Shown here one piece after another: positions 35,788 through 43,775 of a DNA stretch of 64,000 nucleotides (position 1 is its first letter; each line of letters begins with the position of its first letter). A program made the translations under genes and the position numbers. Source of the stretch: Nesterenkonia sandarakina (lineage in GTDB: Bacteria; Actinomycetota; Actinomycetes; Actinomycetales; Micrococcaceae). The DNA lies in NCBI RefSeq assembly GCF_003003175.1, contig NZ_PVTY01000006.1, positions 62,001 to 126,000 on the forward strand. Direction: 5' to 3'. A model generated the notes under the pieces. That model was not told the origin of the DNA. It worked only from the letters and a program-made list of their open reading frames with translations, and did no database searches.

Positions 35788-36849
35788 CTAGTTTTCGGAG
35801 ATTCTTCCGGAGAACCCGGCGGGAGGACCGGTGGTGCTGGCTCGGGCGAGAAGCTCGTAGGGCATCTCCACCGCCCGCGGCGGCAGCGCGCGATCCCGCA
35901 TCCGGGAGGTCAGCAGGTCCAGCGCCGCATTGGCGTAGTCCTCGTGATCGAAGGCGATCGTGGTCAGCGGGGTTCCGGCAAAACGCGCGTGTTCGACGTC
36001 GTCGAAGCCGCAGACCAGGACGTCCTCGGGCAGACGCGCGCCCCAGCTGCGCAGCTCATGCATGGCACCCAGGGCGATGGAGTCCGTGAAGGCCAGGACC
36101 GCGTCGAACTGTGCGCCCTGCTGCAGGATCTGGCGCATCCCTTCGGCGCCGCCGGCGATGGTCCACTCCGGCACCTCGGTCTGCAGCTCCGCCGGTGCAG
36201 GCAGCTCCGCCTCGGCGAGGCCGGCGAGGTATCCGCGCAGCCGCTGCCCCTGGGTGGCCTTGTCCAGGCCCGGCCCGGACTCCGCGCCGCCGAGGGAGAC
36301 GATGCGACGGGCGCCGCGCGCGAGGAGGTGGCGGACGGCGTCGCGGGCGGCGGCGCGGGAGTCGATGAAGACCCGGTCGGTGCGGTGCTGCTCCACCTCG
36401 CCGATCAGCACGATCGGCGGGAGATGGTCCAGGTGCTCCACCACGCTGTCCTGCAGCCGCACGGGATTCAGGATCATGCCGTCGATGAGATGGGTCCGAG
36501 CCCGAGTCACCAGGTCGTGCTCCCGGCCCGGCTCCGCGGCGGTCTCCTCGACCTGCACCACCAGTCCGCGGGCGTGGGCCGCCTCGACCACGGCGTGGGT
36601 CATGCTCGCGGAGAAGGCGGCGCGCAGATCCGGCAGGGCGAGTCCGATGACCCCGGAGCGGCCGTTGCGCAGCCCGCGGGCACTGAGGTTGGGCACGAAG
36701 TCCAGTTCGCGCATCGCCTGTTCCACGCGGAGCCGGGTCGGCTCCCGGACCTGCGCGGTCCCGGTCAGCACGTTCGAGACCGTCTTAGGCGACACGCCCG
36801 CGCGCAGCGCGACGTCGCGCATGGTGGGCCGGGAGCTGGGCGGGGTCAT
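35788..36849 (-). CDS. LacI-family regulator of the arabino-oligosaccharide operon
   Basis: A 353-residue LacI/GalR regulator with HTH PTMRDVALRAGVSPKTVSNVLTG, hinge PNLSARGLRNGRSGVIGLALPDL and sensor domain motifs VCGFDDVEHARFAGTPLTTIAFDHE. It lies immediately upstream of the binding protein operon in the same direction, with the perfect TTTACATCGATGTAAA palindrome in between, so it most likely represses that operon in response to arabinose or arabino-oligosaccharide. ATG at 36849 follows a TAGGCT -10 box (36862-36857) by seven bases with no Shine-Dalgarno, pointing to a leaderless message. Confidence 0.83.
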   Translation of the reverse strand: MTPPSSRPTMRDVALRAGVSPKTVSNVLTGTAQVREPTRLRVEQAMRELDFVPNLSARGLRNGRSGVIGLALPDLRAAFSASMTHAVVEAAHARGLVVQVEETAAEPGREHDLVTRARTHLIDGMILNPVRLQDSVVEHLDHLPPIVLIGEVEQHRTDRVFIDSRAAARDAVRHLLARGARRIVSLGGAESGPGLDKATQGQRLRGYLAGLAEAELPAPAELQTEVPEWTIAGGAEGMRQILQQGAQFDAVLAFTDSIALGAMHELRSWGARLPEDVLVCGFDDVEHARFAGTPLTTIAFDHEDYANAALDLLTSRMRDRALPPRAVEMPYELLARASTTGPPAGFSGRISEN

Positions 36850-36930
36850 GGCCCTTAGCCTAGGCCGACCCCACAAGACCGCAGACCGGACCCCGGAGAG
36901 GACCCCCGAGATGAACCGCGCAGCCGGGAC

Positions 36931-38076
36931 TCATCGAGGATCCAGCGGCACCGCGCTCGGACGATCCGCCCGCGAGCTGATGCTCACCGACGCCCCGGTC
37001 TCCGCGGCGCTGAGCACCCCGGCCATCACCTCGAGCACGTGCAGCCCCAGGGCGCCCTGGGCACGGCCGAGCCCGGGGTCGCCGTCGAAGGCGCCGGACC
37101 AGAGCAGGTCGGCCAGTCCGTAGCCGCGGGCCGCCTGGACGTAGCCGCCGGCGGTCTCCAGCGTCTGCCACTGGCCGCGGTCGCGTGCGATCTGCACCTC
37201 CCCGGCGAAGTGGTTCGGGTCCGGGACCGTCATCGACCCTTCGGTGCCGTGGACCTCAATCGGCGGCGCCTGACTCGCGGTGCCGTCGAAGCTCATCACC
37301 AGGGTCGAGATGGCGCCCGACTCATGGATCAGCGCCCCGGTGATGTGGCTCGGCGTGCTCACGCTCAGCTTCTCCCCGGCCCGAGGCCCGGACCCGATCT
37401 CCCGCTCGGTGCGCAGCGCGCTGGCGGCGCCGATGACAGTGGTCACCGGTCCCAGCAGGGTGATCAGGCTGGTGACGTAGTAGGGGCCCATGTCCAGCAG
37501 CGGTCCGCCGCCGGGCTGGTAGTAGAAGTCAGGGTTGGGGTGCCAGCTCTCGTGACCGGCGGTGACCATGGTGGCCACCGCGCTCATCGGGGTGCCGATC
37601 TTCCCGGAGTCGACGGCGGCGCGTGCGGTCTGCACCCCGGTCCCGAGCACCGTGTCCGGTGCGCTGCCCATGACCACTCCGGCAGCCTCGGCGGCGGCGA
37701 GCATCTGGTGGCCCTCGGCCACGGTCGCGGCGAAGGGCTTCTCCACATAGACGCCCTTGCCTGCGGCGATGGCGGCCAGCGAGGTCTCAGCATGGGCCCG
37801 CGGGATGGTCAGGTTGATGACCGCCTCGACCTCCGGGGAGGCCAGCAGCTCCTCCACGCTCATGCCCTGGGCGCCGCCGGCTTCGGCGACCTGTCGGGCG
37901 CGGTCGATGTCGAGGTCGGCGACGGCGACCAGGTTCAGGTCAGCCAGCCGGTTCAGCGTCTGCAGGTACTGCCCGCTGATGTTGCCGGCCCCGATCAGTC
38001 CGACGTTGAGCGTGCGCTGCGGTCCCTGCGGCGCGCCCTGCGATGTTGCCTGCGACGACCCTGCTGCGGCGCTCAT
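36931..38076 (-). CDS. Gfo/Idh/MocA family oxidoreductase
   Basis: A 381-residue NAD(P)-dependent oxidoreductase with Rossmann segment LNVGLIGAGNISGQYLQTL, VYVEKPFAATV (EKP motif) and a C-terminal domain with GGPLLDMGPYYVTSLITLLGP, which includes the D-x-G-x-H/Y-type helix of the family. Its ATG overlaps the thuA stop (ATGA at 38073-38076), which sets the start; a much longer open frame upstream is antisense-like noise. Third gene of the gfo-thuA-gfo transcript. The substrate is not readable. Confidence 0.84.
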   Translation of the reverse strand: MSAAAGSSQATSQGAPQGPQRTLNVGLIGAGNISGQYLQTLNRLADLNLVAVADLDIDRARQVAEAGGAQGMSVEELLASPEVEAVINLTIPRAHAETSLAAIAAGKGVYVEKPFAATVAEGHQMLAAAEAAGVVMGSAPDTVLGTGVQTARAAVDSGKIGTPMSAVATMVTAGHESWHPNPDFYYQPGGGPLLDMGPYYVTSLITLLGPVTTVIGAASALRTEREIGSGPRAGEKLSVSTPSHITGALIHESGAISTLVMSFDGTASQAPPIEVHGTEGSMTVPDPNHFAGEVQIARDRGQWQTLETAGGYVQAARGYGLADLLWSGAFDGDPGLGRAQGALGLHVLEVMAGVLSAAETGASVSISSRADRPSAVPLDPR

Positions 38077-38765
38077 CGGCTGGCCCAGAGCATGCCGCGC
38101 TCGATCATGGTGCGCACGTTCGGGTGCTCCAGCACCTCGACGCGGTGCCCGGGGGTCGAGACGAAGACTCGCCCCTGGCCCCAGCGCCGGGTCCAGATCG
38201 CCGGGTTCACATGCGGCTTCTCCCAGTCGTCGAAGTCCCGCTTCGGCAGGGTGGTGGTGGCGAGCACGTCGATGAGCTGATCGTGGAGCACCCAGTACTG
38301 CTCGGTGACCAGGTCGAAGCTCTCGATCCCGGCGGTGATCGGGTGGTCGGCCGCCTCGGGCACGATGTCGATGCGATGCGGGGTGTAGTAGTCGGACTGC
38401 TCGCCGGTGCGCTCGTCGGGGTGGACCGCCGGGTGATGGGCGAACTGTCCGCCGATCAGCTGCAGGTATCCGTCGCTGGCGCGATAGGAGTCCGCGATGC
38501 CGCCGTGCCATCCGGCCAGTCCGGTGCCTGCGGCGACCGCGGTGCGCAGACCCTCGAGCTGCTCCTTCTCGATGGTGGACATGGTCATGCACTGCACGAT
38601 CAGATCCGCAGACTCCATGGTCGCCGCGTCGGCATAGACCTCGGGGGATTCGTGGATCGCCACCTGGTAGTCGTTGGCCTGGAGGAAGGGCAGGAACATC
38701 TCGGTGGCCTCCACGGGCTGGTGCCCGTCCCAGCCGCCGCGGACGATGAGTGCTGTCTTGGTCAT
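38073..38765 (-). CDS. ThuA domain protein
   Basis: A 230-residue protein of the ThuA (trehalose utilisation) family, with a glutamine-amidotransferase-like fold: ALIVRGGWDGHQP at the N-terminus, GLAGWHGGIADSYR in the middle, YLQLIGGQFAHHPA and GRVFVSTPGHRVEVLEHPN near the end. The Shine-Dalgarno AGGAG lies inside the end of the preceding gfo gene. ThuA proteins recur beside Gfo/Idh/MocA oxidoreductases in loci that process 3-keto-glycosides, so the protein may act on an oxidised disaccharide, but no enzymatic role is established for this member. Confidence 0.85.
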   Translation of the reverse strand: MTKTALIVRGGWDGHQPVEATEMFLPFLQANDYQVAIHESPEVYADAATMESADLIVQCMTMSTIEKEQLEGLRTAVAAGTGLAGWHGGIADSYRASDGYLQLIGGQFAHHPAVHPDERTGEQSDYYTPHRIDIVPEAADHPITAGIESFDLVTEQYWVLHDQLIDVLATTTLPKRDFDDWEKPHVNPAIWTRRWGQGRVFVSTPGHRVEVLEHPNVRTMIERGMLWASR

Positions 38766-38772
38766 GGTGTTC

Positions 38773-40005
38773 TCAGGCTCCTGAATCTCTGCGGTCTACG
38801 GCGGTGTATCGGCTCTCGTCCTGGGCGCTGGCCTCCACGGCGTGGAGCACCCGCTGGACCGTCAACGCGTCGGCGAAGTCGGGGCGCGGAGCGGTGTCCG
38901 TCTCGAGAGCTGCGACGACGTCGGCCACCTGGTGCACGAAGAGGTCCCCGTAGCCCAGGCCGTGGCCCACGGGCCACCAGTGATCGGTGTAGGGGTGCAC
39001 CGCGTCGGTGACCTGGATCGTGCGGAAGCCCTGGGCCGCCTGGTCGTCGCGGGCGTCGAAGTATTCGAGGGTGTTCATCGACTCGAAGTCGAAGGCGATG
39101 GAGCCCAGACTGCCGTTGATCTCCAGCCGGTTGGCGTTGCGGCGTCCCTGGGCGAACCGGGTCGCCTCGAAGATGCCGATCGCGCCGCCGTCGAACCGGG
39201 CGGTGAAGGCCGCGGCGTCGTCGACCGTCACGGGACCGCGCGGCGCACCGGCCTCCGCGCTGCCGCCGAGGCCCTCGGCGGTGCCTGCCAGCGGGCGGGT
39301 CTCCACAAAGGTGTGCAGCATGGCCGAGACGCCCTCGATGAGCTGTCCGGAGACCCACTGGGCGGCGTCCACCGAATGCGCCCCGATGTCCCCGAGGGCT
39401 CCGCTGCCGGCCTTGTCCTTGTCCAGTCGCCAGTTCAGCGGGGTATCGGCGTCGCTGAGCCAGTCCTGGAGATACTGGGCGCGCACGTGCCGGATCTCTC
39501 CGAGCCGGCCCTCCTCGACGAAGCGCTTGGCCAGCGCCAGTGCGGGGGTGCGGCGGTAGCTGAATCCGCAGAAGGTCCGGACCCCGGAGGCCGCGGCCCG
39601 TTCGGCGGCCGCCGTCATCGCTTCGGCCTCGGCCACCGAGTTCGCCAGCGGCTTCTCGCACAGCACGTGCTTGCCCGCGGCCAGGGCCGCCAGGGCGATC
39701 TCGGCGTGGGTGTCGCCCGGGGTGCAGATGTCGACGACGTCGATGTCCTCGCGTTCGACGGCGCGGCGCCAGTCGGTCTCGATCTCCGCGATCTGCAGGC
39801 GCTCGGCCGCGGCGCGGGTGCGAGCCTCGTCCCGTCCGACCAGCAGGGCGATCTCAGGGGCGTGGCCGAGGTCGAAGAATCGCGGAGCGGTCCGCCAGGC
39901 GTGGGTGTGGGCGACGCCCATGAAGGCGTGGCCGATGATGGCCACCCGCAGGGGGCGTCCGGCGGACGTGCGGGTGGACTGGTGGACTTCGGGTGACTCG
40001 GTCAA
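38773..40005 (-). CDS. Gfo/Idh/MocA family oxidoreductase
   Basis: A 410-residue oxidoreductase beginning with RVAIIGHAFMGVAHTHAWR (Rossmann fold), VLCEKPLANSV (EKP motif) and a C-terminal domain with GALGDIGAHSVDAAQWVSGQ, where D-x-G-x-H supplies the expected catalytic His. The start is a TTG at 40005 with AGGAG five bases upstream. First gene of the gfo-thuA-gfo transcript. Two different oxidoreductases flanking thuA suggest an oxidation and a later reduction at the same sugar carbon, which is inference. Confidence 0.85.
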   Translation of the reverse strand: MTESPEVHQSTRTSAGRPLRVAIIGHAFMGVAHTHAWRTAPRFFDLGHAPEIALLVGRDEARTRAAAERLQIAEIETDWRRAVEREDIDVVDICTPGDTHAEIALAALAAGKHVLCEKPLANSVAEAEAMTAAAERAAASGVRTFCGFSYRRTPALALAKRFVEEGRLGEIRHVRAQYLQDWLSDADTPLNWRLDKDKAGSGALGDIGAHSVDAAQWVSGQLIEGVSAMLHTFVETRPLAGTAEGLGGSAEAGAPRGPVTVDDAAAFTARFDGGAIGIFEATRFAQGRRNANRLEINGSLGSIAFDFESMNTLEYFDARDDQAAQGFRTIQVTDAVHPYTDHWWPVGHGLGYGDLFVHQVADVVAALETDTAPRPDFADALTVQRVLHAVEASAQDESRYTAVDRRDSGA

Positions 40006-40055
40006 TCGGACTCCTCGGCGGCAGCAGGAATGTGATCCGCGTCAACCTTACGCCT

Positions 40056-40071
40056 TGTGTCGCAAAACACA
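40056..40071. promoter_or_regulatory. dyad upstream of the gfo-thuA-gfo operon
   Basis: TGTGT and ACACA (40056-40060, 40067-40071) flank a six-base spacer, 50 bp before the operon start. Read on the minus strand the region ends in GACACAA, the same end as the TTGTGACGTTTGACACAA box before the gfo-DUF993 operon. It may be a Crp/GlxR-type or another regulator's site. No convincing -35/-10 pair was found here. Confidence 0.4.
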
Positions 40072-40198
40072 TCACCGCGCAACTAATTCGATCGCGCGCG
40101 TCCCGGCGAGAGCCGGAGCCGGACGCCTCAGGGGCGGGGCAGAGCTGGACCGGACACGACAGGATGCTGCCGTGCCGGCCCCGCTCTGTATGCCGGCC

Positions 40199-42433
40199 CT
40201 AGCCGCGCGACTCCCCCGACTCTGCGCCGAAGAGCAGGTCGTTGAGGAACGCATTGCGGAACGTGCCCGTGGGATCCAGTTCCTTCACCAGCCGGGTGAA
40301 GTCGTCCACCCGCGGGTAGAAGCTCGCGATGTCGGTGGTGGCGAAGCGCTTGCCCCAGTGTGGACGGGCCCCGAGCGGGAGCAGCTGCTCCTCCAGGCGC
40401 GGCAGCAGCGCGGCGACCTCCCCCTCGCGCTGCAGCCAGGTGAAGTGGAACCCGACGGTCTCTCGGCCGGAGGCGCCGCTCATCCACTGCTCATCAGCCG
40501 CCATGGTGCGGATCTCGCTGACCAGCAGCAGCGGTTCGATCTCGGCGCTGAGGGCGCGCATCCGGCGGAGTCCCTCCACGGCGTTCTCGCGTGGAAGCAG
40601 GTACTCGGTCTGCAGCTCGTCGCCGTTGCTGGGGGTGAAGTCCAGCCGGAAGTGCGGCAGGCGCTGGTCCCAGCTCCCCCACCGTCCGCCCTGTTCGGTG
40701 GCGAACTCCGGAGGTCCTCCGGCGAGACCGATGTCCTCGCGCCGCGCGGTGACGCCCAGCACCTCGGCCGGGGGCTCCTGCGTGGACTTCATCCAGACCA
40801 GACCGAAGTCCTCCCCGGCCCAGCGGGTGAACAGGCTGACGCTGTAGGCCGAACCGGTGAGCTCCTCGAAGTTCTCCAGGACGCCGTCCCAGCTGACGCC
40901 CTCGTAGATGTCCTGGCGGACCTCGAAGCTGGGGATCACGTCGAGGGTGAGCGTGGTGACCACCCCGAGGGCGCCCAGGCTGACCACTGCGCCGTCGAAG
41001 TCGGCGTCGCCGCGGCGGAAGGTGCGCAGGCTGCCGTCGGCGAGGACCATGTCGAGGCTGCGCACGGAGGAGGCCAGCGGCGGATTGCGGTCGCCGGATC
41101 CGTGGGTGCCGGTGGCCACCGACCCGGCCACGGTGATGTGCGGCAGCGAGGCCATGTTCGGCAGCGCCCAGCCCTCCGCCTGCAGCGCGGCGGCGAGGTC
41201 TCCGTAGCGGGTGGCCGCGTCGAAGGTGACCGTGCCGGCCTCGGCATCGAGGGTGAAGACCCGCGGCATCGCGGTGAGTTCGATCAGGGTGCCGGTGGTG
41301 TCGGCCACGGAGCTGAAGCTGTGCCGGCTGCCCAGCGCCTTGACCTGCTCGGACTCCGCGACCAGCCGGGCCAGTTCGTCGATCGAGCGGGGCCGCTCCA
41401 GCCGGGCGCTGGAGTAGGTGAGGTTTCCGGCCCAGTTGGCCTGCGGCTCCTGCTGCGAGCTGGGCCGCCAGCTCACCGCGGGACGTCCCGCGACGCTGAC
41501 CTCGGCGGTGATCACGCGTCCGTCGTGGTCGATGGGCTCCTCGAGGTGCTGGGTGGCGGAGGTGACCATCACCCGGTAGGGCGGGGCTGCGCTGAGCGCG
41601 ATCGAGGTGGGCTGCCGGACCGGAACGTCGATGCGTTCGAGCAGTTCACCTGAGGGTGAGTAGCGGTGCAGGCAGGACCCGCCCCAGACGGCGGACCAGA
41701 GGCAGTCCTCGGCGTCGACGGTCATCCCGTCGGGGCCGCCCTCGCTGATATGGATGAAGTCCTCGCCGGCGTCGAGCGCACCGGTGGCGATGTCCACCCG
41801 GTAGCGGCGGATCCATCCGGTCGGGGTGTCGGAGAGGTACATGGTGGCGCCGTCGGCGCTGAACGCCGGGCCGTTGGGGATGGCCAGATCCTCGAGCACG
41901 ATGTGGATGGACCCGTCGGGGTCCAGGCGCAGCAGGAAGCCCTGCCCGGCGTCACCGTCATAGGCCATGGCCCCGGCCCAGAAGCGGCCGTGCGGGTCGG
42001 CCACGGCGTCGTTCATCCGCAGCGGCACCGAGGAGCGGTCGGCGGCGGGCTCGCCCAGCGCCTGGATGACCTGCAGCTCACCGGTGGCGGAGCGTTCCAG
42101 CAGGGCCAGGCCCGTGCCGAGCGCCGCGACCCAGCGCCCGTCGGGGGCGGAGCTGTGCTGACGCACCGGGGCCACCGCGCCGAGCGGCTCGTCCACGCTT
42201 CCCTGCAGGGTCAGCCCCGAGCCGGGCTCGGCGCTGGTGGAGTACAGGGTGCCGTCCATGATGTCGACGAGCACGAAGGGGTGCTGGGCGGTGCCCGGCT
42301 GTTCGGCCTCCGAAACCGGGCTGACCCCGGTCTCCAGGAAGCGTGCGCCCTCGCCGAGGAAGAGTCGCCGCTCGTCCACGGGGGCCCAGTCGCTGCGGAC
42401 TACCGATGTGTGCTGTTCGGAATCGATGCTCAT
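40199..42433 (-). CDS. fusion of SMP-30/gluconolactonase-like lactonase and FAD-dependent alditol oxidase
   Basis: A 744-residue protein with two complete domains. Residues 20-310 form an SMP-30/LRE beta-propeller with the expected metal ligands Glu28 (LGEGA), Asn141 (RMNDAV), Asn187 (IPNGPA) and Asp235 (GGPDGM). Residues 330-744 are an alditol oxidase/aldonolactone oxidase: NWAGNLTYSS, GSRHSF with His371 at the position that carries covalent FAD in AldO, ASLPHITVAGSVATGTHGSG, YSVSLFTRW, and RPHWGKRF near the end. AldO enzymes oxidise xylitol or sorbitol to the aldose with O2; the propeller would hydrolyse a sugar lactone. No signal peptide is seen. It lies between the gfo-thuA operon and the arabinose importer. 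Confidence 0.87.
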   Translation of the reverse strand: MSIDSEQHTSVVRSDWAPVDERRLFLGEGARFLETGVSPVSEAEQPGTAQHPFVLVDIMDGTLYSTSAEPGSGLTLQGSVDEPLGAVAPVRQHSSAPDGRWVAALGTGLALLERSATGELQVIQALGEPAADRSSVPLRMNDAVADPHGRFWAGAMAYDGDAGQGFLLRLDPDGSIHIVLEDLAIPNGPAFSADGATMYLSDTPTGWIRRYRVDIATGALDAGEDFIHISEGGPDGMTVDAEDCLWSAVWGGSCLHRYSPSGELLERIDVPVRQPTSIALSAAPPYRVMVTSATQHLEEPIDHDGRVITAEVSVAGRPAVSWRPSSQQEPQANWAGNLTYSSARLERPRSIDELARLVAESEQVKALGSRHSFSSVADTTGTLIELTAMPRVFTLDAEAGTVTFDAATRYGDLAAALQAEGWALPNMASLPHITVAGSVATGTHGSGDRNPPLASSVRSLDMVLADGSLRTFRRGDADFDGAVVSLGALGVVTTLTLDVIPSFEVRQDIYEGVSWDGVLENFEELTGSAYSVSLFTRWAGEDFGLVWMKSTQEPPAEVLGVTARREDIGLAGGPPEFATEQGGRWGSWDQRLPHFRLDFTPSNGDELQTEYLLPRENAVEGLRRMRALSAEIEPLLLVSEIRTMAADEQWMSGASGRETVGFHFTWLQREGEVAALLPRLEEQLLPLGARPHWGKRFATTDIASFYPRVDDFTRLVKELDPTGTFRNAFLNDLLFGAESGESRG

Positions 42434-42490
42434 TCCCTCATACTTCCAGAAGTAGGCGGCGTCACAGCGCGCGTTGGTTCATCCTCACGA

Positions 42491-42563
42491 CATCGAGTGT
42501 GCGATCTGTGCAGGAATTCAGCCGGAGATGGCTGCAGAAGCTGCACAGATCGCACACTCGATG
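42491..42563. repeat. long intergenic hairpin with 23-bp perfect stem
   Basis: Arms 42491-42513 (starting CATCGAGTGTGCG) and 42541-42563 are perfect reverse complements over 23 bp, with ACG pairing again beyond one mismatch. Inside the 27-nt loop CAGCC (42519-42523) pairs with GGCTG (42530-42534). The layout of a long outer stem, an AGAA-containing internal loop and a short GC inner stem resembles the two elements around the sunset-domain gene, but the sequence is different. It separates the arabinose importer from the lactonase/alditol oxidase gene and could terminate or process the transcript. Confidence 0.75.
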
Positions 42564-42590
42564 ACGTATTCGGTTGCCCTTCGGCCGAGG

Positions 42591-43772
42591 TCAGGCGCTC
42601 ACGGAGGACCGCTTCTTGCTCCACACGTCGAAGGCCACGGCGAGCACCAGCACCACGCCGCGGACGACGTTCTGGGTGGACTGGTCGATGCCCATGATCT
42701 GCATGCCGTTGGACATCACCGCCATGATCAGGCCGCCGATGATGGCGCCCTGAACCTTGCCGACACCGCCGGTGACCGCCGCTCCGCCGATGAAGGCCGC
42801 GGCGATCGCGTCCAGCTCGAACATGTTGCCCGCCCCGGGCTGCGCCGAGTTCGACCGCGCCGAGTAGACGATGCCGGCGATGGCCGCCAGCACGCCCATG
42901 TTCACGAAGAGCAGGAAGTTCACCCGCTTGGTCTTCACACCCGAGAGCTTGGCCGCGTCGAGGTTGCCGCCCATGGCGTAGATGTGGCGACCGAAGACGG
43001 TGCGCTGGGTGACGAAGCCGTAGATCAGCACCAGGACCGCGAGCAGGATCAGCACGATGGGCAGACCGCGCGCATTGGCCAGTCGCCAGCCGAAGGCCAT
43101 GATGACCGCGGCGACCAGCAGCACCTTGACCGCGAAGAGCCACAGCGCCTCCACCGACTGCTTGTACTCGAGCTTGCGCATCCGCACCCGCCACTGCTGG
43201 ACGCCGAAGCCGACCGCCGCCAGGGCGAAGATCACCAGGGTGAACACGTCGTAGCCGGGTCCGCCGAGCAGCCCGTTGAGGAAACCTCCGGCGATCCGCT
43301 GGTACTCAGCGGGGAACGGGGAGAGCGAGACGTTGTCCAGCACCTGCATGGTCAGCCCGCGGAAGATCAGCATGCCCGCCAGGGTGACGATGAACGCGGG
43401 GATCCCCACGATCGCCACCCAGAACCCCTGCCAGATGCCCACCAGGACGCCGGTGATGAGCGCGGCGATGATGCCGACCCACCAGGGCATGCCCTCCCTG
43501 ATCACCACGACGGCGGCCACGGCGCCGGTGAGCGCCACCACCGAACCCACCGAGAGGTCGATGTGCCCGGCGACGATGATCATCACCATGCCGATCGCGA
43601 GGATCAGGATGTAGGAGTACTGCAGCACCAGGTTGGTGAGGTTGCCCGGGCTCAGCAGCGTGCCGCCGGTGAGCACCGCGAAGAGCAGGACGATGAACAC
43701 GAACGCGATGTAGATGCCGCTCTGACGCAGATTCCGCGTCATGAGCTCCAAGAGATTTGATGTACCGGTCAT
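42591..43772 (-). CDS. arabinose/sugar ABC transporter permease (XylH/GguB type)
   Basis: A 393-residue ribose-superfamily permease of the XylH/GguB/MmsB group, larger than RbsC because of additional membrane segments in the middle (FLNGLLGGPGYDVFTLVIFAL, LFAVKVLLVAAVIMAFGW). AGHIDLSVGSVVALTGA and AAFIGGAAVTGGVGKVQGAIIGG are the conserved loops. The ribosome-binding site GAAGGA overlaps the stop of the ATPase gene, so both are translated together. One permease gene serves as a homodimer in this group. Confidence 0.88.
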   Translation of the reverse strand: MTGTSNLLELMTRNLRQSGIYIAFVFIVLLFAVLTGGTLLSPGNLTNLVLQYSYILILAIGMVMIIVAGHIDLSVGSVVALTGAVAAVVVIREGMPWWVGIIAALITGVLVGIWQGFWVAIVGIPAFIVTLAGMLIFRGLTMQVLDNVSLSPFPAEYQRIAGGFLNGLLGGPGYDVFTLVIFALAAVGFGVQQWRVRMRKLEYKQSVEALWLFAVKVLLVAAVIMAFGWRLANARGLPIVLILLAVLVLIYGFVTQRTVFGRHIYAMGGNLDAAKLSGVKTKRVNFLLFVNMGVLAAIAGIVYSARSNSAQPGAGNMFELDAIAAAFIGGAAVTGGVGKVQGAIIGGLIMAVMSNGMQIMGIDQSTQNVVRGVVLVLAVAFDVWSKKRSSVSA

Positions 43773-43775
43773 GCC

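Noticed and set aside
38077-38592. A long in-frame N-terminal extension of the Gfo/Idh/MocA gene ending at 36931
   Set aside because: It lies over thuA in another frame and is His/Arg-rich noise; the ATGA overlap with the thuA stop gives the normal family N-terminus.
40020-40050. TGTGATCCGCGTCAACC as a further Crp/GlxR box
   Set aside because: Only the left half matches TGTGA-N6-TCACA; the right half has too many changes to list as a site.
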